Part shown: positions 1 to 7,944 of the stretch, in pieces
Layout: each line of letters begins with the position of its first letter
Position numbering within the stretch: position 1 is the first letter of the stretch
Assembly: GCF_003664255.1 (NCBI RefSeq)
Contig: NZ_RCCV01000003.1
Location: 186,001 to 250,000, forward strand
Origin: Micromonospora sp. M71_S20
Lineage (GTDB): Bacteria > Actinomycetota > Actinomycetes > Mycobacteriales > Micromonosporaceae
DNA length: 64,000 bases
Reading direction: 5' to 3'
Made by a program: the position numbers and the translations under genes
Notes under the pieces: model-generated
The model's input: the letters and a program-made list of their open reading frames with translations, nothing else
What the model was told of the DNA's origin: nothing
Database searches by the model: none

Positions 1-1326
1 GCGCTGTGGGCCGCCACCACGCTGACCGGCGTCGGCTCGGCCGCGTACGCGTACGGCTTCTTCTTCACCGAGTTCTTCGCCGGGGTCGTCGCCCTCGTGG
101 CGTTGAGCCTCACCGTGATGATGGGGCTGCTCGCCACCGACCGGCTGGTGCTGCTGATCCGGCACCGGGTGCTGCTCCAGTCCGCGCACCGGGCCACCGG
201 CATCCTCGGCGTCGCCGGGCTGGTCTTCCACGTGCTCACGAAGATCGCCACCGGCCGGGCGGGGAGCACCGACGCGGTGGTCCCCTTCGTCGGTGGGCGA
301 GGCCTCTACGTCGGCCTCGGCACGGTGGCCGCCCTGCTGATGGTGAGCGTGCTCTGGACCGGTGTCGTCCGGGCCCGCTTCGCCGGGGTCGGTCCGAAGT
401 GGCTCTGGCGCACGCTGCACTCGGCCGCGTACCTCTCCTGGCCGTTCGCCATCGTGCACGGGCTCAACGCCGGGCGGCCCGCGAAGCCCTGGGTGATGCT
501 CAGTTACCTCGCCTGCGTCCTGCTGGTCGTGCTGGCGCTGCTGGTCCGCCTCTCCGTGAGCCTCGGCCGGCGCCGCCGGGAGCAGCACCAGGCCGCCGCG
601 ATGAACCAGGCCCTGGCCGGGCGGCCGGCCGAGGACGCCCCGCGCCGGTCGCTGTTGCGGGGCCTGACCCGACGCGCCGACCGGGCGGCGAAGCCGGAGG
701 GGCGCGGGGGGACCTGGGCGGCCACCACGGTAGCCGGCACCGCGCTCACCGGCACCTGGTCCGCCCCCGCCGCGCGGCGTCACGACCCGGGGCGGTTCAC
801 CGTGCCGGCCGTGCCCGAGCCCGGCACGCTCCGCGACCCGGCACGCCCCCGCCGTCGCGAGGAGACCCCCGCGCCGGCCTCCCGGCGTCGCGAGGAGGTC
901 GCCCCGGTCGGACGGCGCCGCGAGGAGGCCCCCGTGCCGGCCGGTCGCCGGTACGCCGAGGAACCCTGGGACAGCCCTCGCCGCTGGCAGCCCGGCGACC
1001 TGGTCTCGGCGGACCCGGTCTCGGTCGGGCCGGTCTCCGATGACCCGGTCTCCTCCGCCGCGTTCTCCGCGGCGCCGCGCAGCGGCGGCGGCCGGCACAG
1101 CGTCGAGGACGACCGGGACCTCGAACCGGACTACTGGCGGCCCCCGGTCCGGTACGTCCCCGAGGAGGTACCGCTGCCGGCCGACGACACCCCGACCCTG
1201 GTCGACCTCGCGTCCCGGCGGGCACGCCGGGCCGCCGGCGAGAGCCGGTCGGCCCGCCGCCGCCGGGTCAACGCCGACGCCGTCGACGGGGCGTACTGGG
1301 CCGGGCTGCGGGGTGAGGCGAAGTGA
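1..1326 (+). CDS. Membrane haem/ferric-reductase-like protein (5' end missing)
   Basis: The reading frame is already open at base 1, so the true start lies outside; 441 residues are visible. The first ~185 residues hold about four to five hydrophobic segments separated by short loops with conserved His (e.g. QSAHR, FHVLTK, LHSAAYLSWP, IVHG), the pattern of a ferric-reductase-like/cytochrome b transmembrane domain that would ligate haem in the membrane. The rest (~190-441) is Arg/Glu/Pro-rich and probably disordered, with a short tandem motif RRREE-x-PAPA repeated around 280-310. It overlaps the next gene by GTGA, so the two are translationally coupled; the neighbour is a flavin/Fe-S protein, which suggests electrons pass from a soluble donor to this membrane haem protein. 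The family call is from topology and His pattern only. Confidence 0.7.
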   Translation, partial: ALWAATTLTGVGSAAYAYGFFFTEFFAGVVALVALSLTVMMGLLATDRLVLLIRHRVLLQSAHRATGILGVAGLVFHVLTKIATGRAGSTDAVVPFVGGRGLYVGLGTVAALLMVSVLWTGVVRARFAGVGPKWLWRTLHSAAYLSWPFAIVHGLNAGRPAKPWVMLSYLACVLLVVLALLVRLSVSLGRRRREQHQAAAMNQALAGRPAEDAPRRSLLRGLTRRADRAAKPEGRGGTWAATTVAGTALTGTWSAPAARRHDPGRFTVPAVPEPGTLRDPARPRRREETPAPASRRREEVAPVGRRREEAPVPAGRRYAEEPWDSPRRWQPGDLVSADPVSVGPVSDDPVSSAAFSAAPRSGGGRHSVEDDRDLEPDYWRPPVRYVPEEVPLPADDTPTLVDLASRRARRAAGESRSARRRRVNADAVDGAYWAGLRGEAK

Positions 1327-2789
1327 CGCGGACGACCGTGCCCCCGGTGGCCTGCGTCGGCGAGCCCCGGCTCACCGCCGGCTTCGCCGAGTACGGCCGG
1401 CTCGACCTGCTGGCCCACGAGGAGGTGCACGGGCCGGTCGGGCCGATGGAACCGGCCACCCTGCTCCGGCTCGCCGAGGGCGTCCAACTCAAGGGCAAGG
1501 GCGGTGCGGGCTTCCCGTTCGCCAAGAAGCTCCGCGCGGTGCTGGAGTCCTGCGAGCGGCGGGACCTCCCGGCGGTGGTGGTGGTCAACGCCACCGAGGG
1601 GGAGCCGGCGAGCTGGAAGGACAAGGTGCTGCTCACCCGGGCCCCGCACCTGGTCCTCGACGGCGCCGCGCTGGCCGCGTACGCGCTGGACGCCGACGAG
1701 ATCGTCGTCGGGGTTGCCGACGACGGGGTGGGCCGCGACTCCCTGACCGACGCGCTGGAGGAACGCCGGATGCCGGTGCCGACCAGCATCGTCACCGTGC
1801 CGCACCGGTTCATCTCCGGCGAGGGCGGAGCCCTGGTCAACGGCATCAACGGCCTGCCGCACATCCCGCCGGGCACCAAGCGGCGCTCCAGCGACTCCGG
1901 CGTCGGCGGCCTGCCCACCCTGCTCTCCAACGCCGAGACGTACGCCCAGCTCGCGGTCGCCTCCCGGCTCGGCCCGTACGAGTACGCGGCGCTCGGCACC
2001 GACGACGAGCCGGGCACCGTGCTGCTCACCGTCACCGGCGCGGCCAGACGCCCGGCGGTGGTGGAATGCGCGGCCGGCACTCCGCTGCGGGAGATCCTCG
2101 ACCTGTGCGAGGCGCCGGACGGGCCGGGCATCCTGACGGGCGGATACCACGGCAGGTGGATCACCCGGGAGTCCGCCGACCGGGCGGAGATCTCCCGCAG
2201 AGGGCTGGCCGCCGTGGGCGGCACCCTCGGCGCGGGCATCCTCGTCCCGCTCGGCACGGACACCTGCCCGCTCGGCGAGGCCGCCCAGGTGGTGCGCTAC
2301 CTGGCCGGCGAGTCGGCGGGGCAGTGCGGTCCGTGCCGGATGGGCCTGCCCGACCTGGCCCGCGCCGTCGACCTGGCGGTCTCCGGCAGCGCCCCGGTGG
2401 AGGTGGTCCGCGCCGCCGCCGGCGACGTGAAGGGCCGCGGGGCGTGCGGCCACCCCGACGGTACGGCCCGGTTCGCGCTCTCCGCGATGGAGGTGTTCGC
2501 CGATGACCTGCGGCTGCACACCACCGGCGAGGGCTGTGGCCGGCGGGTCCGGGCGGTGATGGGCCTGCCGGGCGCCCCCGACCCGAATCCGCAGCGGCTC
2601 ACGCTGGACTGGTCCCGCTGCGACGGGCACGGGCTGTGCGCGCACGTGGTGCCGGACTTCATCCGGCTCGACGGGAACGGCTACCCCGCCTTCCCGCCCA
2701 CCCCCGTGCCGACCTGGCTGCGCGAGGGCGCGCGCAAGGCGGTCAAGGTCTGCCCCGAACTCGCGCTGCGCCTCACCCCCGCCCCCTGA
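1323..2789 (+). CDS. NuoF-like flavin/Fe-S protein with C-terminal ferredoxin
   Basis: 488 residues, GTG start overlapping the upstream stop. The N-terminal part is NuoF-like: glycine-rich KGKGGAGFPFAKKL near 57-70 and NATEGEPASWKDK near 90-103 match the FMN/NADH-binding core of complex I subunit 51 kDa; an SLBB-like region follows. The cluster motif near 330 reads ESAGQCGPCRMG, where the canonical form has a Cys in place of the Ala, so only two of the three clustered Cys remain, with the usual distant Cys in GACGHPDG. The last ~65 residues look like a small ferredoxin (CDGHGLCAHVVPDF ... VCPELAL). Likely a dehydrogenase or electron-transfer subunit partnering the membrane protein before it, not a complex I subunit, since no other nuo gene is nearby. 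Substrate unknown. Confidence 0.8.
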   Translation: MTRTTVPPVACVGEPRLTAGFAEYGRLDLLAHEEVHGPVGPMEPATLLRLAEGVQLKGKGGAGFPFAKKLRAVLESCERRDLPAVVVVNATEGEPASWKDKVLLTRAPHLVLDGAALAAYALDADEIVVGVADDGVGRDSLTDALEERRMPVPTSIVTVPHRFISGEGGALVNGINGLPHIPPGTKRRSSDSGVGGLPTLLSNAETYAQLAVASRLGPYEYAALGTDDEPGTVLLTVTGAARRPAVVECAAGTPLREILDLCEAPDGPGILTGGYHGRWITRESADRAEISRRGLAAVGGTLGAGILVPLGTDTCPLGEAAQVVRYLAGESAGQCGPCRMGLPDLARAVDLAVSGSAPVEVVRAAAGDVKGRGACGHPDGTARFALSAMEVFADDLRLHTTGEGCGRRVRAVMGLPGAPDPNPQRLTLDWSRCDGHGLCAHVVPDFIRLDGNGYPAFPPTPVPTWLREGARKAVKVCPELALRLTPAP

Positions 2790-2805
2790 GGAGGCGGGGG
2801 TGAGG
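2771..2805. terminator. Convergent hairpin terminator
   Basis: A perfect 13-bp stem (2771-2783 with 2793-2805, 9-nt loop) lies between two convergent genes and overlaps the last codons and stop of the NuoF-like gene. It can serve both strands. No U-tract, as usual in this GC range. Confidence 0.7.
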
Positions 2806-2813
2806 CCGGCGGG

Positions 2814-4097
2814 TCAGCGGGGGGTCAGGCGGTCGGTGCCCAGGCGGGCCTGGAGGACCTCGGGAACCAGCACCGAGCCGTCGGGCTGCTGGAACTGCTC
2901 CAGGATGGCCGGGAAGAGCCGGCTGGTGGCCAGCGCCGACCCGTTGAGGGTGTGCACGAAGCGGGTCTGCTTGCCGCCCGGCTCGCGGTAGCGGATGGCC
3001 GCCCGGCGCGCCTGGTAGTCGCCGGCCCAGGAGACCGACGACACCTCCTTGTACTTGCCGGTGCTCGGCATCCACACCTCGATGTCGAGGGTCTTCTTCA
3101 TCGACGCGCTGGCGTCGCCCGCCGACAGCAGGGTGCGCTGGTAGTGCAGGCCCAGCTTCTCCACCAGGCTCTCCGCGTGCAGGAGCATCTCCTCCAGCGC
3201 GGCGTCGGCCTGCTCGGGCAGGCAGAACTGGAAGATCTCCACCTTGTTGAACTGGTGGCCCCGGACGGTGCCCCGCTCGTCCGAGTGTGACCCGGCCGCC
3301 TCGCGGCGGTAGCAGGGGGTGTACGCGAACGCCTTCAGCGGCAGCTTCGCTGTCTCCAGGATCTCGTCCTGGTAGGCCCCGAGGATCGCCGTCTCCGAGG
3401 TGGGCAGCAGGAACTGGCCGCGCGGGGCGGACTCCCGGTCCAGGTGGTAGACGTCGTCGTAGAACTTCGGGAACTGCCCGGCGGCGAACCCGGCGGTGTC
3501 CAGCAGCAGGTGCGGCGGGAGCAGGAACTCGTAACCGGCGCCGATGTGCTCGTCGACGAAGAAGTTGAGCAGCGCCCACTCCAGCCGGGCGCCCATGCCC
3601 GTGTACATCCAGAAGCCGGAGCCGCCGAGCTTGACCCCGCGCTCGTGGTCGACCAGGCCCAGCATCCGGCTCAGCTCGACGTGGTCGCGGACCTTATCGA
3701 TGGCCGGCGGCTCGCCGAAGGCCCGGACGACCCGGTTGGCCTCCTTGCCGCCCGGCAGCACGTCGTCGGCGGGCAGGTTGGGCAGCTCGCTCATCACGGT
3801 GCGCAGCCGCGCCTGTACCTCGTCCAGCTCGGACTCCAGCTCGGCGAGCTGCTTGCGCCCCGCCTCCGGCGCGGAGACCTCCGGCTCGGTGCCGGCGCGC
3901 TTCGCCGCCGCGTAGGCGCGGGCCTCGGCCTTGCGGCGCTGCCGCTCGCCGTCGATGCCACTGATCAGGGCGCGGCGTTCCTGGTCGAGCCGCTGGATCT
4001 CGTCCAGGGCGCGGTTGACCTCGGCGGGATCCAGTCGCTTCGCCAGCGCGGTCGCCACCGCCTCGCGATCCTTCCGGATCAACTCCATGTCGAGCAT
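2814..4097 (-). CDS. serS: Seryl-tRNA synthetase
   Basis: 427 residues, the usual length for bacterial SerRS. It charges tRNA-Ser (and the tRNA used for selenocysteine where present). The N-terminal ~110 residues are the long antiparallel coiled-coil arm (Glu/Arg/Leu-rich, ALDEIQRLDQERRALI). The class II catalytic core follows, with TSETAILGAYQDEIL, the motif 2 region CYRREAAGSHSDERGTVRGHQF and the motif 3 region NGSALATSRLFPAILEQ. ATG at 4097 is used; an in-frame ATG nine bases downstream is an alternative. Monocistronic, facing the NuoF-like gene across a shared terminator. Confidence 0.97.
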   Translation of the reverse strand: MLDMELIRKDREAVATALAKRLDPAEVNRALDEIQRLDQERRALISGIDGERQRRKAEARAYAAAKRAGTEPEVSAPEAGRKQLAELESELDEVQARLRTVMSELPNLPADDVLPGGKEANRVVRAFGEPPAIDKVRDHVELSRMLGLVDHERGVKLGGSGFWMYTGMGARLEWALLNFFVDEHIGAGYEFLLPPHLLLDTAGFAAGQFPKFYDDVYHLDRESAPRGQFLLPTSETAILGAYQDEILETAKLPLKAFAYTPCYRREAAGSHSDERGTVRGHQFNKVEIFQFCLPEQADAALEEMLLHAESLVEKLGLHYQRTLLSAGDASASMKKTLDIEVWMPSTGKYKEVSSVSWAGDYQARRAAIRYREPGGKQTRFVHTLNGSALATSRLFPAILEQFQQPDGSVLVPEVLQARLGTDRLTPR

Positions 4098-4231
4098 GCT
4101 GCTCCGTACGCTCCGTCCGGACGTCGGGTGGACCCACCGATGCTACCGTCGCGGCCCGTCACGCCCCGGCCCGGTCTCGGCGACCCCGCGCGGCCGGCGT
4201 CGCGCCCCCGCAGCGCCGGCCGGCGCGGCGG

Positions 4232-5320
4232 TCAGAGCCGGATGGGCATCAGGACGGAGAACGCGTCGACGTCGTCCGGCCGGCGCACGGCCAGCGGGGT
4301 GATCGGCCCGTCCAGCTCCAGCAGCAACTGGCCCCGGCCGGCCGCGTCGAGGGCCTCGAGCAGGTAGCCGCCGTTCACCCCGACGCGGAACGCGTCGGCC
4401 TCCCCGGTCAGCTCGTCCGCCCCGAGCAGCCGCACCCCGCCCCGGCCGTCCGGGCCGAGCACGGTCACCGCGAGCGGGGCGCCGTCGTGCCGCCGGATGA
4501 CGACGGGGGCGTCGGCGCTGGTCAGGGCCGCCCGCAGGGCGTCGGCGTCGACCGTCAGCCGGTGCGCCGGCCCGTCGTCGGGCGTCGGGCGGAGCAGCCG
4601 GCGGTGGTCCGGGAAGTCGTACGGCAGGGCGGCGGCGTCGACCGTGCGGCCGGCGACGCAGACGGAGATCGTGCCGGCGTCGACCGTCAGCCGGGCCTCG
4701 GGGGTGCTCCCCGCGCCCGTGTCGAGCAGGGCCCGCACCTCGTCGACGAAGGCGACCGGGGCGAGCACCCGCACCGCCGGCCCGTCGACCCGGGCGTCCG
4801 CCCGCGCGACGGCGAGCCGGTGCCGGTCGGTCGCCACCAGCCGTACGCCGTCGGCGTCGGACTCGAACAGCACGCCGGCCAGCACCGGCAGGTCGGGATC
4901 GGCGCCGACGGCGAAGCGGACCGCGTCCACGGCGGCGGCCAGGTCGACGCGGGACAGGACGAGACGGGTGGTCGTGGCGGGCTCGCCGGGATCGATAAGC
5001 GTGCGGATCCGGGAGAGCTCCCGGCGGGCGTCGGCGAGACCGTCCTCCAACCGGCGCAGGTGCGCGTCGAGCAGGCGGTGGACCTGCGCCGGCTCGGCGC
5101 GCAGCGCGGCGGCGATCTCGGCGACCGGCATGCCGACCCGGCGCAGCCCGGCCACCAGCCGGGCGGGCGCCACCTGGTCGCCCGTGTACCAGCGGTAGCC
5201 GGTCACTGGGTCGACCAGGGCCGGGGCCAGCACCCCGGCCGAGTCGTAGAACCGCAGGGCGCTCACGGTCAACCCGCTGGCCCGGGCCAGCTCGCCGATG
5301 CTGCGCAGGTCGCTCTCCAC
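4232..5320 (-). CDS. MerR-type regulator fused to DNA sliding-clamp (DnaN-like) domains
   Basis: 362 residues from a GTG start. Residues 6-75 are a MerR winged helix (RSIGELARASGLTVSALRFY, then GYRWY and LRRVGMPVAEI), followed by the usual dimerisation coiled coil to ~110. Residues ~118-362 resemble domains 2 and 3 of the DNA polymerase III beta clamp: LPVLAGVLFESDADGVRLVATDRHRLAV (144-171, clamp form: RPVLTGVLLE..LVATDGHRLA), then DFPDHRRLLRPTPDD (235-249), VNGGYLLEAL and the C-terminal LMPIRL, which closely matches the DnaN terminus MPVRL. Clamp domain 1 is absent. MerR output domains normally bind small ligands or metals, so the clamp fold may be the sensor or may bring the regulator to replication/repair partners. 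Autoregulation is suggested by a MerR-type promoter directly upstream. Domain call strong; function unknown. Confidence 0.85.
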   Translation of the reverse strand: MESDLRSIGELARASGLTVSALRFYDSAGVLAPALVDPVTGYRWYTGDQVAPARLVAGLRRVGMPVAEIAAALRAEPAQVHRLLDAHLRRLEDGLADARRELSRIRTLIDPGEPATTTRLVLSRVDLAAAVDAVRFAVGADPDLPVLAGVLFESDADGVRLVATDRHRLAVARADARVDGPAVRVLAPVAFVDEVRALLDTGAGSTPEARLTVDAGTISVCVAGRTVDAAALPYDFPDHRRLLRPTPDDGPAHRLTVDADALRAALTSADAPVVIRRHDGAPLAVTVLGPDGRGGVRLLGADELTGEADAFRVGVNGGYLLEALDAAGRGQLLLELDGPITPLAVRRPDDVDAFSVLMPIRL

Positions 5321-5327
5321 GGCGCCG

Positions 5328-5358
5328 ATCCTGTCGTCTCAACCTGGTCGAGGGTCAA
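5328..5358 (-). promoter_or_regulatory. MerR-type promoter of the MerR-clamp gene
   Basis: On the minus strand: -35 TTGACC (5358-5353), a 19-bp spacer (5352-5334) holding the dyad CTCGACCaGGTTGAG, and -10 CAGGAT (5333-5328). A 19-bp spacer with an operator inside is the hallmark of promoters that MerR proteins activate by untwisting. The -10 ends 7 nt before the GTG, so the transcript is probably leaderless. Confidence 0.65.
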
Positions 5359-5390
5359 CCCGCCCGCTGGTGGGCGACGCGGACGTGAGG

Positions 5391-6572
5391 TCAGCGCGGC
5401 GCGTCCAGCACCCGGAACGTCATCCCCGCCCGCACCAGCCGGTCCAGCAGCGCGTCGCCCATCGCGGTCACCGGCGTGACCTGACCGGCGGTGGCCGGCA
5501 GGTCGTCGCCGGCCAGGCAGAGCGCCGACTCGGCGAGCATCTTCGCCGTCTCGTCGTAGCCGGGGTCGCCGCCGGCCACCTCGGTCAGCACCCGCCGCCC
5601 GCCGCCCGTGCCGACGAACCGGACCCGGAACCAGGACTTCGCCCGCTGCTGCGACGTCGGCCCCTGCCCGGAGGCGAGCCGGCCGAGCAGCCAGCGCCGG
5701 GTCGGCGGCAGCTTCACCAGGGCCACCAGCCCGCCCAGCCCGACCCCGCCGGCCAGCACCGTGGGCAGCCGCTTCACGGCCGCGAAGTGCCGGTAGCGGA
5801 AGTCCGGCCCGTACTCCGGGCGGGCGGCGGCCGAGCGGCGGACCACCTGCGGGTCGATGGTCGGCAGCGGCACGATCCACATGCCCAACTCCTTCGCGCG
5901 GGCGACCCGGCCGGGCACCGCGCGGACCCGCCGTCCGGTCGGTCGCGGCTCGACCTGCCGCCGCTCGCGGGCCGCCCGGGACGCCTGCGCCGTGCGGGAG
6001 AAGGCGGTGAGCGCCGAGTGGTACGTGCCGGCGGAGAACCGCCCGCCCGCCCGGACGAACCCGTCGACGGCGACCGGCACGTCGTCCGGGAGGTGCTTGA
6101 GCGTGAACCAGACGCCCAGGTCGTGGGGGATCGAGTCGAACCCGCAGGCGTGCACGAGCCGCGCCCCGGTGCGCTCCGCCTCGGCGTGGTGGCGCACGTA
6201 CATCAGGTCGACGAACTCGGGCTCGCCGGTGATGTCGAGGTAGTCGGTGCCGGCGCGGGCGCAGGCGGCGACCAGCGGCTCCCCGTGGTGCACGTACGGG
6301 CCGACGGTGGTGGCCACCACCCGGGCGCTCTCGGCGACCGCCCGCAGCGACTCCGCGTCGGTGACGTCGGCGGTGAGCAGGGGCAGCGCGGCCAGCGCCG
6401 GGTCGATGGCGGCCAGTCGGTCCCGGACGGCGGCCAGCTTGCCGGGGTTGCGCCCCGCGAGCGCCCACCGCAGCCCGGGCGGGGCGTTGCGGGCCAGGTA
6501 CTCGGCAGTCAGCCCTCCGGTGAAGCCGGTGGCCCCGAAGAGGACGACGTCGTATGTCCGCTGCTCACGCAT
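5391..6572 (-). CDS. Saccharopine dehydrogenase-like NAD(P)-binding oxidoreductase
   Basis: 393 residues from ATG 6572; the frame is open further upstream, but the Rossmann motif VVLFGATGFTGGLTAEYLA begins only nine residues after this Met. It belongs to the saccharopine dehydrogenase-like / trans-acting enoyl reductase family, as shown by the TGEPEFVDLM and HACGFDSIPHDLGVW motifs, which recur in the actinobacterial members acting on lipids or polyketides (for example the mycobacterial trans-acting enoyl reductases). A hydrophobic stretch near 280-300 (VLAGGVGLGGLVALV) may associate with the membrane. No polyketide synthase is nearby, so the substrate is unknown. Stand-alone gene between the two MerR fusion genes. 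Confidence 0.85.
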   Translation of the reverse strand: MREQRTYDVVLFGATGFTGGLTAEYLARNAPPGLRWALAGRNPGKLAAVRDRLAAIDPALAALPLLTADVTDAESLRAVAESARVVATTVGPYVHHGEPLVAACARAGTDYLDITGEPEFVDLMYVRHHAEAERTGARLVHACGFDSIPHDLGVWFTLKHLPDDVPVAVDGFVRAGGRFSAGTYHSALTAFSRTAQASRAARERRQVEPRPTGRRVRAVPGRVARAKELGMWIVPLPTIDPQVVRRSAAARPEYGPDFRYRHFAAVKRLPTVLAGGVGLGGLVALVKLPPTRRWLLGRLASGQGPTSQQRAKSWFRVRFVGTGGGRRVLTEVAGGDPGYDETAKMLAESALCLAGDDLPATAGQVTPVTAMGDALLDRLVRAGMTFRVLDAPR

Positions 6573-6693
6573 CCACCGAGTCTGCCACCCGGCGCGGCGG
6601 CGAGGCGGCCGTGCCGGGCGGCCGGTCACCCTCGGCGATGTCCAGCGGGACGCACGGCGGCCAACACCTGGAAACCCCCGCTGGGAGGCGGTG

Positions 6694-6724
6694 TTGACCT
6701 TGACCCTTGGGTAAGGCCCACCCT
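6694..6724 (+). promoter_or_regulatory. MerR-type promoter of the MerR-PP2C gene
   Basis: -35 TTGACC (6694-6699), 19-bp spacer (6700-6718) covered by a near-palindrome CCTTgACCCttGGGTaAGG (6698-6716), and a weak -10 CACCCT (6719-6724). The geometry equals that of the MerR-clamp gene. A short leader with GAGGAGGA precedes the GTG start at 6768. Confidence 0.55.
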
Positions 6725-6767
6725 GGTGCGTGCCGGTCGCTGTGATCGGCACGAGGAGGATGTCGAC

Positions 6768-7835
6768 GTGGGGCTGCTGACCATCGGGGCGTTCGCCCGG
6801 GCGGCGAGACTGACACCGAAGGCGTTGCGCCTGTATGACCAGGTCGGGATCCTGCCGCCGGCCGCGGTCGATCCCGAGTCCGGATACCGGCTCTACGACC
6901 CGGGGCAGCTGCCGCTGGCCCGGCTGGTCGCCCAGCTACGTCGCCTTGGCATGCCACTGGCGAAGATCCGCACCGTGTGTGGCTTGGAGCCCGCGGCGGC
7001 GGCTGAGGCGATCACCGCGTACTGGCAGGAGGTCACCGCCGATACCGCGGCTCGCGCGCGGCTCGCCACCTTCCTCGTGGATCACCTGTCAGGAGGGGGC
7101 ACCACCATGGTTCAAGCGAATCCCGCCCTTGTCGTCCGCTACGCCGCCGGGTGTGACACCGGGGCCGTGCGCGACAGCAACGAGGACGCCGCGTACGCCA
7201 GCGAGCGGTTGCTGGCCGTCGCCGACGGCATGCGAGGGCCTGGCGGCGCCGCAGCCAGCACGGCCGCCATCGACGCTCTCAAAGCGTTGGAACTCGCCGA
7301 CGTGCCGGCCGCCGACCTGCTGACGATGCTGGCCGGTGCGGTCGACGACGCCGACCGCACCGTGCGCGCGCTGGCGACCGACGACCACCAGCCGGTCACG
7401 ACGCTGACCGCGCTGCTGCGCAGCGGCTCCCAGTTGGCCCTGGTGCACATCGGCGACACCCGGGCATACCTGCTGCGCGGCGGCGAACTGTTTCTGCTCA
7501 CCCAGGACCACACCTGGGTGCAGACCCAGGTGGATCAAGGCAAGCTCGACCGGGACCAGGCTGCCGCGCATCCCGAGCGCGCTCTGCTGGTGCGTGCCCT
7601 CGGCGGCGGCCAGCAGGTCGAGGCCGATCTCGCGCTACGCACCGCCCTGCCCGGTGACCGGTATCTGCTGTGCTCCGACGGGCTGTCTGCCGTCGTCGAC
7701 CGGGCCACCCTGCAGTCGGCACTCAGCGCCGCCACCGATCCCGCGCTCACCGTGCAGAGACTGATCGATCTGGCGCAGGCCGAAGGGGCGCCGGACAATA
7801 TCGCCTGCGTCATCGCCGACATCGCTGCGGTGTAG
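6768..7835 (+). CDS. MerR-type DNA-binding domain fused to PP2C protein phosphatase
   Basis: 355 residues from GTG 6768, chosen because GAGGAGGA lies 7 nt upstream and the MerR domain starts at once. Residues 4-72 are a MerR winged helix (LTIGAFARAARLTPKALRLY, GYRLY, LRRLGMPLAKI). A short linker leads to a PP2C Ser/Thr phosphatase (~122-355) with all metal-binding signatures: VRDSNEDA (134-141), ADGM (152-155), HIGDTRAYLL (228-236), CSDGL (302-306) and APDNIACV (341-348). The DGxGG motif reads DGMRGPGG, a small departure. Metal ligands D140, D153, D304 and D343 are present, so activity is plausible. Bacterial PP2Cs usually oppose Ser/Thr kinases; none is nearby. The fusion suggests a transcription factor whose output responds to, or performs, dephosphorylation. 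Confidence 0.88.
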   Translation: MGLLTIGAFARAARLTPKALRLYDQVGILPPAAVDPESGYRLYDPGQLPLARLVAQLRRLGMPLAKIRTVCGLEPAAAAEAITAYWQEVTADTAARARLATFLVDHLSGGGTTMVQANPALVVRYAAGCDTGAVRDSNEDAAYASERLLAVADGMRGPGGAAASTAAIDALKALELADVPAADLLTMLAGAVDDADRTVRALATDDHQPVTTLTALLRSGSQLALVHIGDTRAYLLRGGELFLLTQDHTWVQTQVDQGKLDRDQAAAHPERALLVRALGGGQQVEADLALRTALPGDRYLLCSDGLSAVVDRATLQSALSAATDPALTVQRLIDLAQAEGAPDNIACVIADIAAV

Positions 7836-7944
7836 ACCCCACAGTCCTGGATGCTCCCTGCGCCGTCGCGGTCCGGCGCAGGGAGTGCCAGGCCGCTACC
7901 CGGAATCGCAGTCGTAGTCGTCCTTGACGCCGCAGCGTTCCGCC

